DNA of 64,000 nt, taken from positions 4,406 to 68,405 of the forward strand of contig DWYA01000008.1 of the NCBI GenBank assembly GCA_019118905.1, read 5' to 3'. Position numbers and translations under genes: made by a program. The first letter of the stretch is position 1. Every line of letters starts with the position of its first letter. The notes below the pieces were generated by a model. The model did not search any database, had not been told where the DNA came from, and saw only the letters and a list, made by a program, of their open reading frames with translations. The DNA is from Ruthenibacterium avium. GTDB taxonomy: Bacteria; Bacillota; Clostridia; Oscillospirales; Ruminococcaceae. Below are positions 7,809 through 17,386 of the stretch, in pieces.

Positions 7809-8720
7809 ATGAAAAAGTGGATTTCCTTATTGTTGGCAGGTACGATGACCATGGCTTTGGCCGCCTGCGGCGCAACCAGCTCCAGCAGCACCGCTGCAAC
7901 GGAAGGTTCTTCTGCGCCCGCAGCTTCCTCGACAGCGGCTTCTTCCGAGGAAGCATCCTCCGCTGCTACCGAGGCGGGCAGCCTGTCCGGTAAAATTGCT
8001 ACTGGCGGTTCTACCTCCGTAGAGAAGGTAATCAACGCTTTGATGGAGGGCTATGCAGAATTGCAGCCCGGTGTACAAATCACTTATGAGCCCACCGGTT
8101 CCGGCGCAGGCATCACCGGCGTGGCAGAGGGTACGCTTGATCTGGGCTTGTCCAGCCGCTACCTGAAGGATGAAGAAAAAGAGCAGGGCCTTGTGGAAAA
8201 TGTGTTTGCTCTCGACGGCATTGCTCTGGTGGTTCACCCCGACAACACGGTGACCGACCTGACCCCCGAACAGATCAAGGGTCTTGCAACCGGTGAAATC
8301 ACCAACTGGAGCGAAGTGGGCGGCCCGGATGCTCCCGTAGTTCCCATTGGCCGTGAAGCTGGTTCCGGCACACGCGACGGCTTTGAAAGCGTGATCGGTG
8401 CGGAAGACGCTTGCAAATATCAGCAGGAGCTGACTTCTACCGGCGCCGTAATTTCTGCGGTTGCTTCTAACCCGAACGCATTTGGCTATGCTTCTTTGGC
8501 TGCTGTGGGCGACACCGTGAAGGTTGTTTCTGTAAGCGGCGTTACCCCCAGTGTGGAAACCGTTCAGGACGGCAGCTATGTGCTTCAGCGCCCGTTTGTT
8601 ATGGTAACCAAAGAGGGCACCGAGCTGAGCGAGCAGGCACAGAACTTCCTGGATTTTGCAACCAGCGCAGACGCAGATTCCTTGATTGAGCTGGCTGATG
8701 CTGTTGCACCGCAGAAATAA
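7809..8720 (+). CDS. pstS: Phosphate ABC transporter substrate-binding lipoprotein PstS
   Basis: Extracytoplasmic phosphate receptor of the Pst importer. The 303-residue protein has a signal peptide ending in the lipobox LAAC near residue 20, then a Ser/Ala linker. The PBP-like phosphate-binding pattern follows: GSTSVEKVINAL near 58, TGSGAGITG near 88 and REAGSGTRDGFE near 176. The start at 7809 gives a normal signal peptide and has AAAGG 12 bases upstream; the ATG at 7797 has no room for a ribosome site. It is the first gene of pstSCAB-phoU and is preceded by the Pho-like promoter and a structured leader. Confidence 0.95.
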   Translation: MKKWISLLLAGTMTMALAACGATSSSSTAATEGSSAPAASSTAASSEEASSAATEAGSLSGKIATGGSTSVEKVINALMEGYAELQPGVQITYEPTGSGAGITGVAEGTLDLGLSSRYLKDEEKEQGLVENVFALDGIALVVHPDNTVTDLTPEQIKGLATGEITNWSEVGGPDAPVVPIGREAGSGTRDGFESVIGAEDACKYQQELTSTGAVISAVASNPNAFGYASLAAVGDTVKVVSVSGVTPSVETVQDGSYVLQRPFVMVTKEGTELSEQAQNFLDFATSADADSLIELADAVAPQK

Positions 8721-8734
8721 GAGGAGAATATCAC

Positions 8735-9604
8735 ATGAAGCCAAAAGCAAAAATCAAAGAGTCTGCAATGGGCACTCTGTTTTTTGTGTGCGGCGCCATC
8801 TCGGTGGTGTGCGTGCTGGTGATTACGATTTACCTGATTGTGGCGGGCTTGCCCGCCATTCATGAAATCGGAATCATTCCCTTCCTGACGGGCACAGAAT
8901 GGAGTTCCACAGCGGCAGAGCCGAAATTTGGCATCCTGCCCTTCATCCTCACAACTGTGTGGGGTACATTGGGCGCGGCGTTGATTGGGGTTCCCGTCGG
9001 TGTGCTGACGGCAATCTATCTTTCTAAAATGGCGCCTCGCCGGGTGGCGAATGTTTTGCGGATGGGTGTACAGCTTTTGGCAAGCATTCCCAGCGTCGTA
9101 TACGGCCTGGTGGGTATGACGGTTCTGGTGCCGGGCATGATGCAGTGGTTCAATTTGAGCAACGGCACATGCCTTTTGGCCGCCATTTTGGTGCTTGCCG
9201 TAATGATTTTGCCCACGGTGGTGTCGGTGAGCGAAACCGCCCTCGATGCAGTTCCGCGTGAGTATGAAGAAGCCAGCATGGCGCTGGGCGCTACCCAGAC
9301 GGAAACCGTGTTCCAAGTAAGCCTGCGTGCCGCCAAGGGCGGTATTGCGTCGGGCATTGTGCTTGGCATTGGCCGTGCCGTTGGTGAAGCGATGGCTGTG
9401 ATCATGGTGGCGGGCAACGTTGCCAACATGCCGGGCTTGTTCAAAAGCGTTACGTTCCTGACCACCGCAGTGGCCAAGGAAATGAGCTACGCCTCCGGCC
9501 TTCAGCGTGAAGCTTTGTTCAGTATTGCATTGGTGCTGTTCTGTTTTGTCATGCTGATGAATATTCTTTTGAATTGTGTCATCAAAAAAAGAGGTACAAA
9601 ATGA
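8735..9604 (+). CDS. pstC: Phosphate ABC transporter permease PstC
   Basis: One of the two membrane subunits of the Pst importer. Six hydrophobic helices can be counted in 289 residues, and the cytoplasmic EAA-type loop that contacts PstB is seen as YEEASMALGATQTETV near 180, followed by GGIASGIVLGIGRAVGEAMAVIMVAG, a PstC/PstA hallmark. GAGGAG stands before the start. It lies 14 bases behind pstS, and its stop overlaps the pstA start. Confidence 0.95.
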   Translation: MKPKAKIKESAMGTLFFVCGAISVVCVLVITIYLIVAGLPAIHEIGIIPFLTGTEWSSTAAEPKFGILPFILTTVWGTLGAALIGVPVGVLTAIYLSKMAPRRVANVLRMGVQLLASIPSVVYGLVGMTVLVPGMMQWFNLSNGTCLLAAILVLAVMILPTVVSVSETALDAVPREYEEASMALGATQTETVFQVSLRAAKGGIASGIVLGIGRAVGEAMAVIMVAGNVANMPGLFKSVTFLTTAVAKEMSYASGLQREALFSIALVLFCFVMLMNILLNCVIKKRGTK

Positions 9605-10476
9605 AACCGGAACGTCAACTGTTTTCCACCGTGCGCGCAGTGCGCAGTGCGGTGCTGCGTGCCTGCGTGTACATTTGCGCTGCGCTGACAGCGGCTGTTT
9701 TGCTGGGTATTTTGGGCTATGTCATTTTCAAAGGCGTGCCGCATTTAACCTGGGAGCTGCTTTCCGGCAAGCCCAGCGTCATCAAGGGCACCATCGGAAT
9801 TTTGCCCAATATTATCAATACGCTTTATCTGATTGCGTTTACGCTGCTGGTAGCGCTTCCGCTGGGTGTTGGTGCGGCCATTTACTTAACAGAGTATGCC
9901 ACCAACCGAAAGCTGATCAGTGCGATTGAATTTGCGTGCGAAACGCTGGCGGGCCTGCCCTCCATTTTATACGGCCTTGTCGGTATGCTGTTTTTTGCGC
10001 AGATGCTGGGTTTTCAAACGAGCTTGCTGGCGGGCGGGTGCACGCTGGTAGTTATGATTTTGCCCACCATTATCCGCACGACGCAGGAGTCGCTGAAAAC
10101 GGTGCCGGAAGGCTACCGCCACGGCTCTCTGAGCCTTGGCTCGGGCAAGTGGCACATGATTCGCACCGTTGTTCTGCCTTGTGCCATGGATGGTGTGGTC
10201 TCCGGCTGTATCTTGTCCGTGGGGCGTATTTTGGGCGAAAGCGCTGCACTGCTGTTCACGGCCGGTGTGGGAACAGTTATCGCCACCGATATCATTTCCG
10301 CGTTCCAAGTCAGCGGCGGAAGCTTGTCCGTGGCACTTTACATTTACGTTTCCGAACGCGGCGAATTTGATGTAGGCTTTGCGATTGCGGCATTGCTGAT
10401 TGTACTTGCGCTGATTGTCAACACCAGCGCAAAAGCGGCAAAGGATTATTTCAGAAAACGCACAGGCGTATCTTAA
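9601..10476 (+). CDS. pstA: Phosphate ABC transporter permease PstA
   Basis: Second membrane subunit of the Pst importer, 291 residues with six helices. The family segment LAGLPSILYGLVGMLFF is near residue 118, the coupling loop YRHGSLSLGSGKW near 170, and the ILGESAALLFTAG segment near 205. The start at 9601 shares an ATGA with the pstC stop, so translation is probably coupled. The frame can be extended upstream to 9574, but that would read through the pstC end without a ribosome site. Confidence 0.94.
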   Translation: MKPERQLFSTVRAVRSAVLRACVYICAALTAAVLLGILGYVIFKGVPHLTWELLSGKPSVIKGTIGILPNIINTLYLIAFTLLVALPLGVGAAIYLTEYATNRKLISAIEFACETLAGLPSILYGLVGMLFFAQMLGFQTSLLAGGCTLVVMILPTIIRTTQESLKTVPEGYRHGSLSLGSGKWHMIRTVVLPCAMDGVVSGCILSVGRILGESAALLFTAGVGTVIATDIISAFQVSGGSLSVALYIYVSERGEFDVGFAIAALLIVLALIVNTSAKAAKDYFRKRTGVS

Positions 10477-10491
10477 AAAAGGGGAGTCCGT

Positions 10492-11247
10492 ATGTCTTAC
10501 ATTATTGAGGCGAAACAATTGCAGCTTTACTACGGCGCGATGCACGCGCTGAAGGGCATTGATATGAACATTCAAGAGCGCAAGGTGACGGCGCTGATTG
10601 GCCCCTCCGGCTGCGGAAAGTCCACCTTTTTGAAAACGCTGAACCGCATGAATGATCTGGTGGAGGGCTTGCGTCTGGAAGGCCAGGTGTTATACCGCGG
10701 CAACGACATTTACGCGCCGGGCACCGATGTAACCCAGCTGCGCAAAAATGTGGGCATGGTGTTCCAAAAGCCCAACCCGTTCCCCATGAGCATTTATGAC
10801 AATATCGCTTATGGCCCGCGTTTGCACGGTGTGCGCAAAAAATCGGAGCTGGATCAAATTGTGGAGGAATCTCTGCGCGGTGCGGCCATTTGGGACGAGG
10901 TAAAAGACCGCTTGAAAAAAAGTGCGCTCGGCATGTCCGGCGGCCAGCAGCAGCGTCTTTGCATTGCGCGCGCTTTGGCCGTCAAGCCCGACGTACTGCT
11001 GATGGATGAGCCCACCAGTGCGCTCGACCCCATTTCCACTGCAAAGGTAGAGGAGCTTGTAACCGAGCTGAAAAATAACTATACCATCGTTTTGGTGACG
11101 CATAACATGCAGCAGGCCACGCGCGTTTCCGACCAAACGGCGTTCTTCCTGCTGGGTGAACTGGTGGAGTTTGACGACACCGAAAAAATCTTCTCGATGC
11201 CGAAGGAAAAACGCACCGAGGAATACATTACCGGGAGGTTTGGCTGA
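10492..11247 (+). CDS. pstB: Phosphate ABC transporter ATP-binding protein PstB
   Basis: ATPase that powers phosphate uptake from the cytoplasmic face. The 251 residues show Walker A GPSGCGKST near 37, the Q-loop FQKPNPFPMSI near 90 (a PstB signature), the ABC signature MSGGQQQRL near 146 and Walker B VLLMDEPTSALDP near 164. AGGGGAG precedes the ATG. It sits between pstA and phoU with very short spacers. Confidence 0.97.
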   Translation: MSYIIEAKQLQLYYGAMHALKGIDMNIQERKVTALIGPSGCGKSTFLKTLNRMNDLVEGLRLEGQVLYRGNDIYAPGTDVTQLRKNVGMVFQKPNPFPMSIYDNIAYGPRLHGVRKKSELDQIVEESLRGAAIWDEVKDRLKKSALGMSGGQQQRLCIARALAVKPDVLLMDEPTSALDPISTAKVEELVTELKNNYTIVLVTHNMQQATRVSDQTAFFLLGELVEFDDTEKIFSMPKEKRTEEYITGRFG

Positions 11248-11248
11248 T

Positions 11249-11911
11249 ATGCGTACAGAATTTCAAGAGCAGCTGCGCGTTTTGCGCGAAACGGTGGCCG
11301 AGATGGGGGCGCTTTGTGAACAGGCAATTGCGTCTGCCGCCTATCTTTTGGAAAATTGTGAAGAAGACCTGCTCAAGCAAATGGCGAAAACAGATGGCAA
11401 AATTGACCGGATGCAGCGTGATATTGAGCATCAGTGCAGCCGCCTTTTGCTGCGCCAGCAGCCCGTCGCGGGTGATTTGCGCCGCATTTCTGCCGGCATG
11501 AAGATGGCCGCCGACATGGAGCGCATTGGTGACCAAGCGGCGGATATTGCAGAGCTTTCCGTGCATTTGGCGGGCAAAACGCCCAAGAGCTATCCCAAAA
11601 TGAAGCGTATGGCACAGATGGCTGTTGCCATGGTGACCGACAGTGTGTCCGCCTTTGAAAATGAGGATGTCGAGCTGGCGCAAAAGGTAATTGACCAAGA
11701 CGACGCCGTAGACGCTGCCTTTTTGGAGATTAAGGACGAAGTGGTGAAAGCCATTCGAGAGGAAAACGCGGACGCGGCCATTTGGCCCGATGTGCTGATG
11801 GCGGCAAAGTATTTTGAGCGCATTGCCGACCATGCTGTGAACATTGCCGAGTGGGTGCAATATTGCGTGACAGGCGAGCACGAAAGCAGCGAGCACCATT
11901 TTGAAGTATAA
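11249..11911 (+). CDS. phoU: Phosphate signalling protein PhoU
   Basis: All-helical cytoplasmic regulator that links Pst activity to the phosphate-sensing histidine kinase. The 220 residues contain two PhoU repeats; the metal-binding pattern appears as DMERIGDQAADIAE near 90 and FERIADHAVNIAEW near 190. I start it at 11249, one base after the pstB stop, with GGGAGG upstream; an in-frame extension back to 11156 would lie inside pstB. No phoR or phoP is in the window. Confidence 0.95.
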   Translation: MRTEFQEQLRVLRETVAEMGALCEQAIASAAYLLENCEEDLLKQMAKTDGKIDRMQRDIEHQCSRLLLRQQPVAGDLRRISAGMKMAADMERIGDQAADIAELSVHLAGKTPKSYPKMKRMAQMAVAMVTDSVSAFENEDVELAQKVIDQDDAVDAAFLEIKDEVVKAIREENADAAIWPDVLMAAKYFERIADHAVNIAEWVQYCVTGEHESSEHHFEV

Positions 11912-11934
11912 AAAAGAACTTTTTACCAAAAGCG

Positions 11935-11970
11935 AAAAGCCGAATGTGTCGGGGGGCACATTCGGCTTTT
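11935..11970. terminator. Bidirectional terminator, phoU / lactonase
   Basis: AAAAGCCGAATGTG (11935-11948) pairs with CACATTCGGCTTTT (11957-11970). It separates the pst operon from the convergent lactonase gene. Confidence 0.88.
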
Positions 11971-11991
11971 TGCTTTTCTGTATGTGCAATA

Positions 11992-13026
11992 TTAGGTAAG
12001 GCTCTGCATCGGTGCAGTAATGCAAACAGGTGCAGCGGGGAAAGAAACTGTTTGACAAAGCGCGGCTTCGGCGGTTTGCGGGTTGAATTTAAAAATGCTC
12101 AGGCTGCGGCTGGTTTGATTGGCCACAAGAAGAAAGTTTTGCACCAGCAGAAAATCGCGCGGGTCTTGGCCGTGCGTGTCAATCCAGTGAAGCGGGGAAA
12201 GTCCTTCTTGTGTGCAGCGAAATACGGCGATGCTGTTGTGGCCGCGGTTGGATACCAGCAAAAAGCGTCCGTCCCGCGTTTGTCGAATGGCGGCGCAGGT
12301 ATTGCCTGTGACAGCGTGCGGCAGTGCAGAGAGCTGTTTTTCCGCTTGCCGGCAGTCACCGGCTTTTTTCACAATGGCAACTTCGCTTGTCAGCTCGCAC
12401 GCGGCATAAAGCCTATCTGCGCGGTTGACATCGCAAACAAAATGGCGCACCCCGCTGCCCGCGGGCAGCGCAATCGCACCAGCGGCGGTGAGCTTGCCCT
12501 TGTGTACATGGTACAAGGCGATGCGGTCAATGCCAAGGTCGGCGGCTCCCAACTGTTCCCCCACCCATGTGCAGGAATGAACGTGCGGCCCTTCCTGGCG
12601 TTCGGCGTTCGGCCCGTGGCCGTGATGCTGGGTCACGCTTTCCAAACGCGGTGCGGCAGCGGGCTTGATGTGAAACGTGCTGATGGTTCCGCTGCCGTAA
12701 TTGGAAATAAAGGCAAGACCATCGGCCTCTTGCAGTAAAATGTGGCAGGGGAATGTGCCGCGCGTGGCGCTTTGGCCATACACAGAAAAGCTGTTTTTGC
12801 AGGAAAGCGCCGCAAAGCCGCCGCCCGCTTGCCCTTCAAAGGTTTCGGTTTCACTGACAGCATACAGCGTTTCTCCATCGGAAGAAAGTGCAAGGTAGGA
12901 CGGTTTTTCCACCTCGGCGCAGGTGTGCGTTGGGGTTACGCTGCCCGTTTGCGTGTTAAGGCAGTAAGCAAACAAGCTGTCTTGCCCTTTGGGGGCATAA
13001 CAGCCGACGTAAAACGGAATTTCCAT
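11992..13026 (-). CDS. Lactonase-family beta-propeller (6-phosphogluconolactonase-like)
   Basis: A 344-residue, probably cytoplasmic seven-bladed beta-propeller of the YbhE/cycloisomerase-2 family. Repeating blade motifs such as KPSYLALSSDGETLYAVSE near 42 and FISNYGSGTISTFHI near 107 are visible, as is the family segment GPHVHSCTW near 147. Related enzymes open 6-phosphogluconolactone in the oxidative pentose phosphate pathway, but some act on other lactones. The ATG at 13026 is chosen because AAAGGA lies 10 bases upstream; the TTG at 13044 is part of that region. It is a single gene next to a decayed sugar locus. Confidence 0.8.
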   Translation of the reverse strand: MEIPFYVGCYAPKGQDSLFAYCLNTQTGSVTPTHTCAEVEKPSYLALSSDGETLYAVSETETFEGQAGGGFAALSCKNSFSVYGQSATRGTFPCHILLQEADGLAFISNYGSGTISTFHIKPAAAPRLESVTQHHGHGPNAERQEGPHVHSCTWVGEQLGAADLGIDRIALYHVHKGKLTAAGAIALPAGSGVRHFVCDVNRADRLYAACELTSEVAIVKKAGDCRQAEKQLSALPHAVTGNTCAAIRQTRDGRFLLVSNRGHNSIAVFRCTQEGLSPLHWIDTHGQDPRDFLLVQNFLLVANQTSRSLSIFKFNPQTAEAALCQTVSFPAAPVCITAPMQSLT

Positions 13027-13075
13027 AAAACACAATCCTTTCAAAAGAAAGATTTTTGCACAATATCAAAGGGAT

Positions 13076-13909
13076 TTACAAAGGGGTTGTTTCGGCGCAT
13101 CGAAAATGGGTAGGGGTGCAGCCGTAAGTTTTTTTAAAAAGTTTTGAAAAAGCCATAGCATCGTCAAAGCCCATGGAACCGGCAATGGCAGCTACTGGCA
13201 GGTCGGTGCTGCGCAGCAGCTGGCAAGCCTTTTCTAATTTGAGATGGAGCAGATACTGCTTCGGTGCGATATCATACTTTTCACGAAAGATGCGTGTTAA
13301 ATAGTTGGGATGCACCCCAAACTTACGCGCAACCTCTTTCCGTTTCAGCTTATCAGAATAATGCATATCCAAATGAAATTTGATTTCATCGGCTATGCAA
13401 TTTTTTCCCAATTTTGTTCATCAAACTTCATGTCGCGGAACAATTCTCCCAATATTTGCAAAAGCAGACCGTTCCCTTTGAAGGATTCTTCCGGGGCGGA
13501 GCCTTTCATTTTTAAAATTTGGTCAATGAGCAAACGATACGTTTCCGTGTCTAAATGATGAAAAAGATAGGTTTCCCGTGACGCGCTCATCAGCTGGTAG
13601 AGATACATTGGAGCGTTGATGCCTAAAAAGCTGATCCAGATAGCACCAAGGATCATTGAGATCGGCAGCGCAGTAAGAAATTTTTCCCGATGGAATGAAA
13701 AAAGCGTCTTCTGCGCTCAGATGGAAAACATGTCCGTCAATTTCCAGTACCCCTTTTCCCGATACAATAAAATGGATTAGCTCGTAGGAACGATAAATAG
13801 GCCCATAGTGGTGGCCCGGCTGACAAATTTCATATCCTGCACTATATAATGACAAATCAAAAAATCTTTTTTGGTTTAAGCTATGTCGGCTTTCTTTGCA
13901 TTCAATCAT
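13076..13909 (-). pseudogene. AraC-family regulator, broken by two frameshifts
   Basis: Read along the minus strand, three pieces form one AraC-type regulator. The N-terminal cupin sensor (13909 to about 13645) ends in NDPWCY. The next frame continues with IWISFLGINAP, completing the usual W-Y-W-I-F-G motif, and runs to QNWEK near 13403. The first frame then resumes with CIADEIKFHLDMHY and the two helix-turn-helix motifs (LTRIFREKY; IAGSMGFDDAMAFSKLFKKTYG). The simplest repairs are two lost bases in a TATATC near 13645 and one lost A in a run of six near 13403, which together restore the frame. The gene is divergent from the GH32 gene and was probably its regulator. Sequencing error cannot be excluded. 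Confidence 0.75.
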
Positions 13910-14039
13910 GAAGCTAGCATATCATAAAAAGTTTGTTTGTTCCATATCTTCCGGGAGGATTTCCATAGAAAAAGTCCGGCTGTCATGATTTAATAAAAAT
14001 ATGTTCCAAACAATTAACGATGGAAAAGGGGGATTCCTT

Positions 14040-15413
14040 TTGTATCTTTCCAAAAAGCAGAGCTGGCATATAGAGCCTCCTTGGGGATTGATGAACGATC
14101 CAAACGGTTTGATTTGGTATCGCGGAAATTATGATGTCTTTTTTCAATGGAACCGTTTTAAAAAAGATCATTCAAGCAAGGCATGGGGATGGTGTATTTC
14201 GCCCGATCTTATCCATTGGCGGTTCTGCGGCAGCGCCTTACTGCCCGACCAGCCTTATCATGGCCAAGGGGTCTATTCGGGAAGTGCAATCGAAATCAAT
14301 AATCGGCTGTGTTTGTACTACACCGGCAACGCGAGGCGCAATGGCTGCTGGATCAGCAGTCAATGCATGGCTGTCAGTGAGGATGGAATGCATTTTCAAA
14401 AGTGTGGTCCGGTTCTTACTGCAGCTGTTGGTTACACGCAGCATTTTCGTGACCCTAAGGTGGTTCCCGGCCAAAACGGAGGCTATTGGATGGTGCTGGG
14501 GGCATAACAGGAAAGCGGATATGGAGCGCTGCTGCTTTATTCATCTGCCGACGGGTGCCAATGGACTTCTGCCGGAGTGATAGGAACATCGCAGGAGTAC
14601 CAGATGATAGAATGCCCGGACCTCTTTATGCTAAACGAAAAGATGGTGCTGCTCTATTGCCCGCAGCACCGCGACAATGTAGTGGATGACTGCATTGATT
14701 CTTTTTCAGTGTATCGAGTGCTGCAAAATGTTTCAGAAAATATGGAGCATATCAATTTGGATGCTGAATGGACGCGCTTGGATGAAGGGTTTGATTTTTA
14801 CGTACCGCAAACTTTTTTAACGCCGGATGGAAGGCGGATTCTGCTGGCGTGGATGTCACGCATCGAGGGGAAAGAAGAAAGTTCATTTGCAGCGCATGAG
14901 CCGCGTATCCATTGCTTGACGATGCCGCGGGAGCTTTTCTTGTGCGGCAGCCGCCTTTGTCAGCGTCCGATAAGGGAATTGCGGAATTTGCCGGGAATTT
15001 TTGTTTTGCCGCAGCGCAGCGAAAACGGCCAATGCTGCTACCCAAAAACAAGAGCTTTTCGTCTTACGCTGGAAAGCAAGGGGCTGTGCGATGAAGTTCG
15101 TGTTGTACTTCACGAGGGGGAGTGGAGCTTTCACTATGATGCCTGCGCGAATCGAGCACAAGTGTGTCGGCGTCGATGGACAGACGCCGGGCAGGATGTA
15201 CGCAGTATTTCTTTGCTGGAATTGAAAACGCTGGAGCTTTGGTGCGGTCAATCCAGTGCCGAGCTTTTTCTAAATAACGGTGAGTATGTGTTTTCTGCGC
15301 GTATTTCTCCCGATGCCCAACGGCCATCCGTTGTGCTGTCAGGCGTTTCGGCTAACGCCGTTCATGTAACGCAGTTGCCGGAAAATTTGTACCAATTGTT
15401 TCCCGATGAATAA
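14040..15413 (+). pseudogene. GH32 sucrose-6-phosphate hydrolase/fructosidase with in-frame stop
   Basis: Glycoside hydrolase family 32 splits sucrose, sucrose-6-phosphate or fructans. All three catalytic motifs are present: MNDPNG near residue 17, FRDPKV near 137 and ECPDLF near 197. The reading frame is interrupted by one TAA at 14505-14507, about codon 156, after WMVLGA; the frame continues unchanged with QESGYGALLLYSSADG, so a CAA to TAA change is the simplest explanation. A TTG at 14040 has AAAGGGGG 8 bases upstream and is preferred to the ATG at 14001. Without the stop the protein would be about 457 residues, near the family length. No sugar transporter gene accompanies it. Confidence 0.78.
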
Positions 15414-15567
15414 AAAATCGTATGACAACAAAGACGCGAGCTGCGCAGAGCGGTAAAAAAGAAAATCGGCACAGTTTTTGACGTTTGAAAGCGCATAAAG
15501 CAGAAAGACATTTCCAAAGTTTTGTAAAAAATGATGCAAAATTTGGATTTTTGTGTTATCATGAAAG

Positions 15568-15588
15568 AAAGCGCATTGCGCTTTTTTG
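15568..15588 (+). terminator. Hairpin with T run before the enzyme I-like gene
   Basis: AAAGCGC-ATT-GCGCTTT followed by more T's forms a small terminator. It either ends the GH32 transcript or attenuates the next gene, which starts at 15684. Confidence 0.5.
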
Positions 15589-15683
15589 CAGATGTAAAGT
15601 GCTAGCGGCGGCGATTGGCGCATATAGTGAAAGAGAGCTTGCACACCGCCGGACACGCAAGGAATGGAAAGGGGGAAGGAAGG

Positions 15684-17339
15684 ATGCGTCTTTTTTCGGG
15701 AATCGGTGCGTCGGAGGGCTTTGCCGTAGGCGTGGTCAGGCGGCTGCATCACATTCAAACGGCTACGGGGCGGCAGGTGAGAAGCCCTTCGCAGGAGAAA
15801 TTGTTGTACGAGCAGGCTGTGCAAACGGCAAAGCAGCAGCTGGAAGAACTAGAGCAGCGCGCAAGTGCGAATGAGAAAGCCATTTTTGCTGCACAGGCGA
15901 TGATGCTGGAAGATGGCGGCCTGACGGATGAAATTTTCGCTTATATGCAAGCGGGCGCGGGGGCGGCGGCCGCCGTGGAACGCGCGGCGGGTATTTATGC
16001 CGGAAAGCTGCGCGCATTGGACGACGAGTATTTGCGCGAACGCGCTTGTGATGTGCTGGATGCCTGTTACCGGTTGGTACATATTCTGGACGGGGCGCCG
16101 CAGGGGGTGTTTTTCCTTTCTGCCCCTGTGATTATTGCTACCGATGAGCTGTACCCGTCCGACCTCTTGATGATGGAACGGGCGAAAATTTTGGGCATTA
16201 TTACCAGCCGAGGAAGCGCCAATGCCCACGCTTCCATTTTGGCGCGTATGATGGGCGTGCCGGCCGTTGTCATGGCCGGGGAAGAACTGCTGGAGCAATG
16301 TGACGGCGTGTTGGCTGCGATAGACGGCTGGACCGGCGAAGTTTATTTGGAGCCGGACAATGCAACCTGTGCCAGAATGACCCACAGCATGAGAAAAATG
16401 CACCGCCAGCGCGAAAGCCTGCGCGAGCAGCAAATCAGCCGAATGCCGTGTATGACAGGCGATGGCGTTCCCGTTGCCTTGCGTGCGACGGGAACCGGGC
16501 TGGAAGATGTGTCCATGGCAATGGACGCCGGGGCACAGGGCATGGGAATCTTGTTCAGTGAGTATGGTCTGCCGCTGGCGGCGGTGAACGACGAGGACGT
16601 GCAGTACCGGTTTTATCGCAGCTGCCTTGAGAAAGCGGACGGGCAGCCCGTCACCATCAGCACTTATGATTTTGGCGGAGATAAAACGCCTCCCGGTTTG
16701 GAGGCGGCGAAAGAGGACAATCCCGCGATGGGGCTTTGCGGCATTCGTCACAGCTTGGCAAACCCGACCCTTTTCTTAAAGCAAGTTTGCGCCATGATGC
16801 GTGCGGCGGCATACGGTAATCTGCGTATGGCGCTGCCGATGGTCAACAGCCGTGCAGAGGTGCAGCAGGTGCTCGACTATGTGCGCGATGCCCGCCGCAT
16901 TTTACATGCACGGGGCCAAACGTTTGCCGACTGCTTTGAGGTGGGCGTGCTGCTGGAAACCCCGGCGGCGGTGCTGTCTGCGCGGGAATTGGCCAAGGAC
17001 GCAGCGTTTTTCTGCCTGCGCCCGGAAAAGGTCATGCAATACGCCTTTGCCGCCGACCGGGAAAACAACTTGGTAGCGGCGTACTTCCCGCCTTATGATT
17101 CCGGCGTAGTCAATGCCTTTATCGGCACGGCGGTGCACGCTGCGAAAGAAACCGCAAGGCCGCTGTGCGTGTGCTGTGAAGGTGCCGACCCGGCGGCACA
17201 GGCTGAAATGTATGTGCGCATGGGTGTGCGCGAGCTGAGCGTACCCATTTATGCGTTAAGCGCTGTGAAAGAGCGCCTTTTAACAACACATGTGCAGCAG
17301 CCTGATAAAGCAAGAGAAACGGTCATTCCGGCGCCGTGA
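15684..17339 (+). CDS. Divergent PTS enzyme I-like protein
   Basis: Enzyme I takes phosphate from PEP and passes it to HPr. This 551-residue protein has the full EI layout: N-terminal HPr-binding/phosphohistidine part with the active histidine in NAHASILAR near 182, and a C-terminal TIM barrel with FGGDK, LETPAA and a Cys in VCCEGA. Several PEP or Mg2+ contact residues are changed: the usual RTxDxGGDK reads STYDFGGDK, GWRAIR reads GLCGIR, LFRTE reads LFSE, and GTNDLTQY reads RPEKVMQY. It may be an inactive or repurposed paralogue. ATG 15684 has GGAAGGAAGG just upstream. No HPr or EII gene is nearby. Confidence 0.75.
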   Translation: MRLFSGIGASEGFAVGVVRRLHHIQTATGRQVRSPSQEKLLYEQAVQTAKQQLEELEQRASANEKAIFAAQAMMLEDGGLTDEIFAYMQAGAGAAAAVERAAGIYAGKLRALDDEYLRERACDVLDACYRLVHILDGAPQGVFFLSAPVIIATDELYPSDLLMMERAKILGIITSRGSANAHASILARMMGVPAVVMAGEELLEQCDGVLAAIDGWTGEVYLEPDNATCARMTHSMRKMHRQRESLREQQISRMPCMTGDGVPVALRATGTGLEDVSMAMDAGAQGMGILFSEYGLPLAAVNDEDVQYRFYRSCLEKADGQPVTISTYDFGGDKTPPGLEAAKEDNPAMGLCGIRHSLANPTLFLKQVCAMMRAAAYGNLRMALPMVNSRAEVQQVLDYVRDARRILHARGQTFADCFEVGVLLETPAAVLSARELAKDAAFFCLRPEKVMQYAFAADRENNLVAAYFPPYDSGVVNAFIGTAVHAAKETARPLCVCCEGADPAAQAEMYVRMGVRELSVPIYALSAVKERLLTTHVQQPDKARETVIPAP

Positions 17340-17354
17340 TATGAAAAATAAAAC

Positions 17355-17385
17355 AGCGCCCTCGAACGTTTTGTTCGAGGGCGCT
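17355..17385. terminator. Left hairpin flanking repeat copy A
   Basis: AGCGCCCTCGAAC (17355-17367) pairs perfectly with GTTCGAGGGCGCT (17373-17385). No T run follows on the plus strand. It is almost identical to the hairpin at 17529-17559. Confidence 0.8.
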
Positions 17386-17386
17386 T

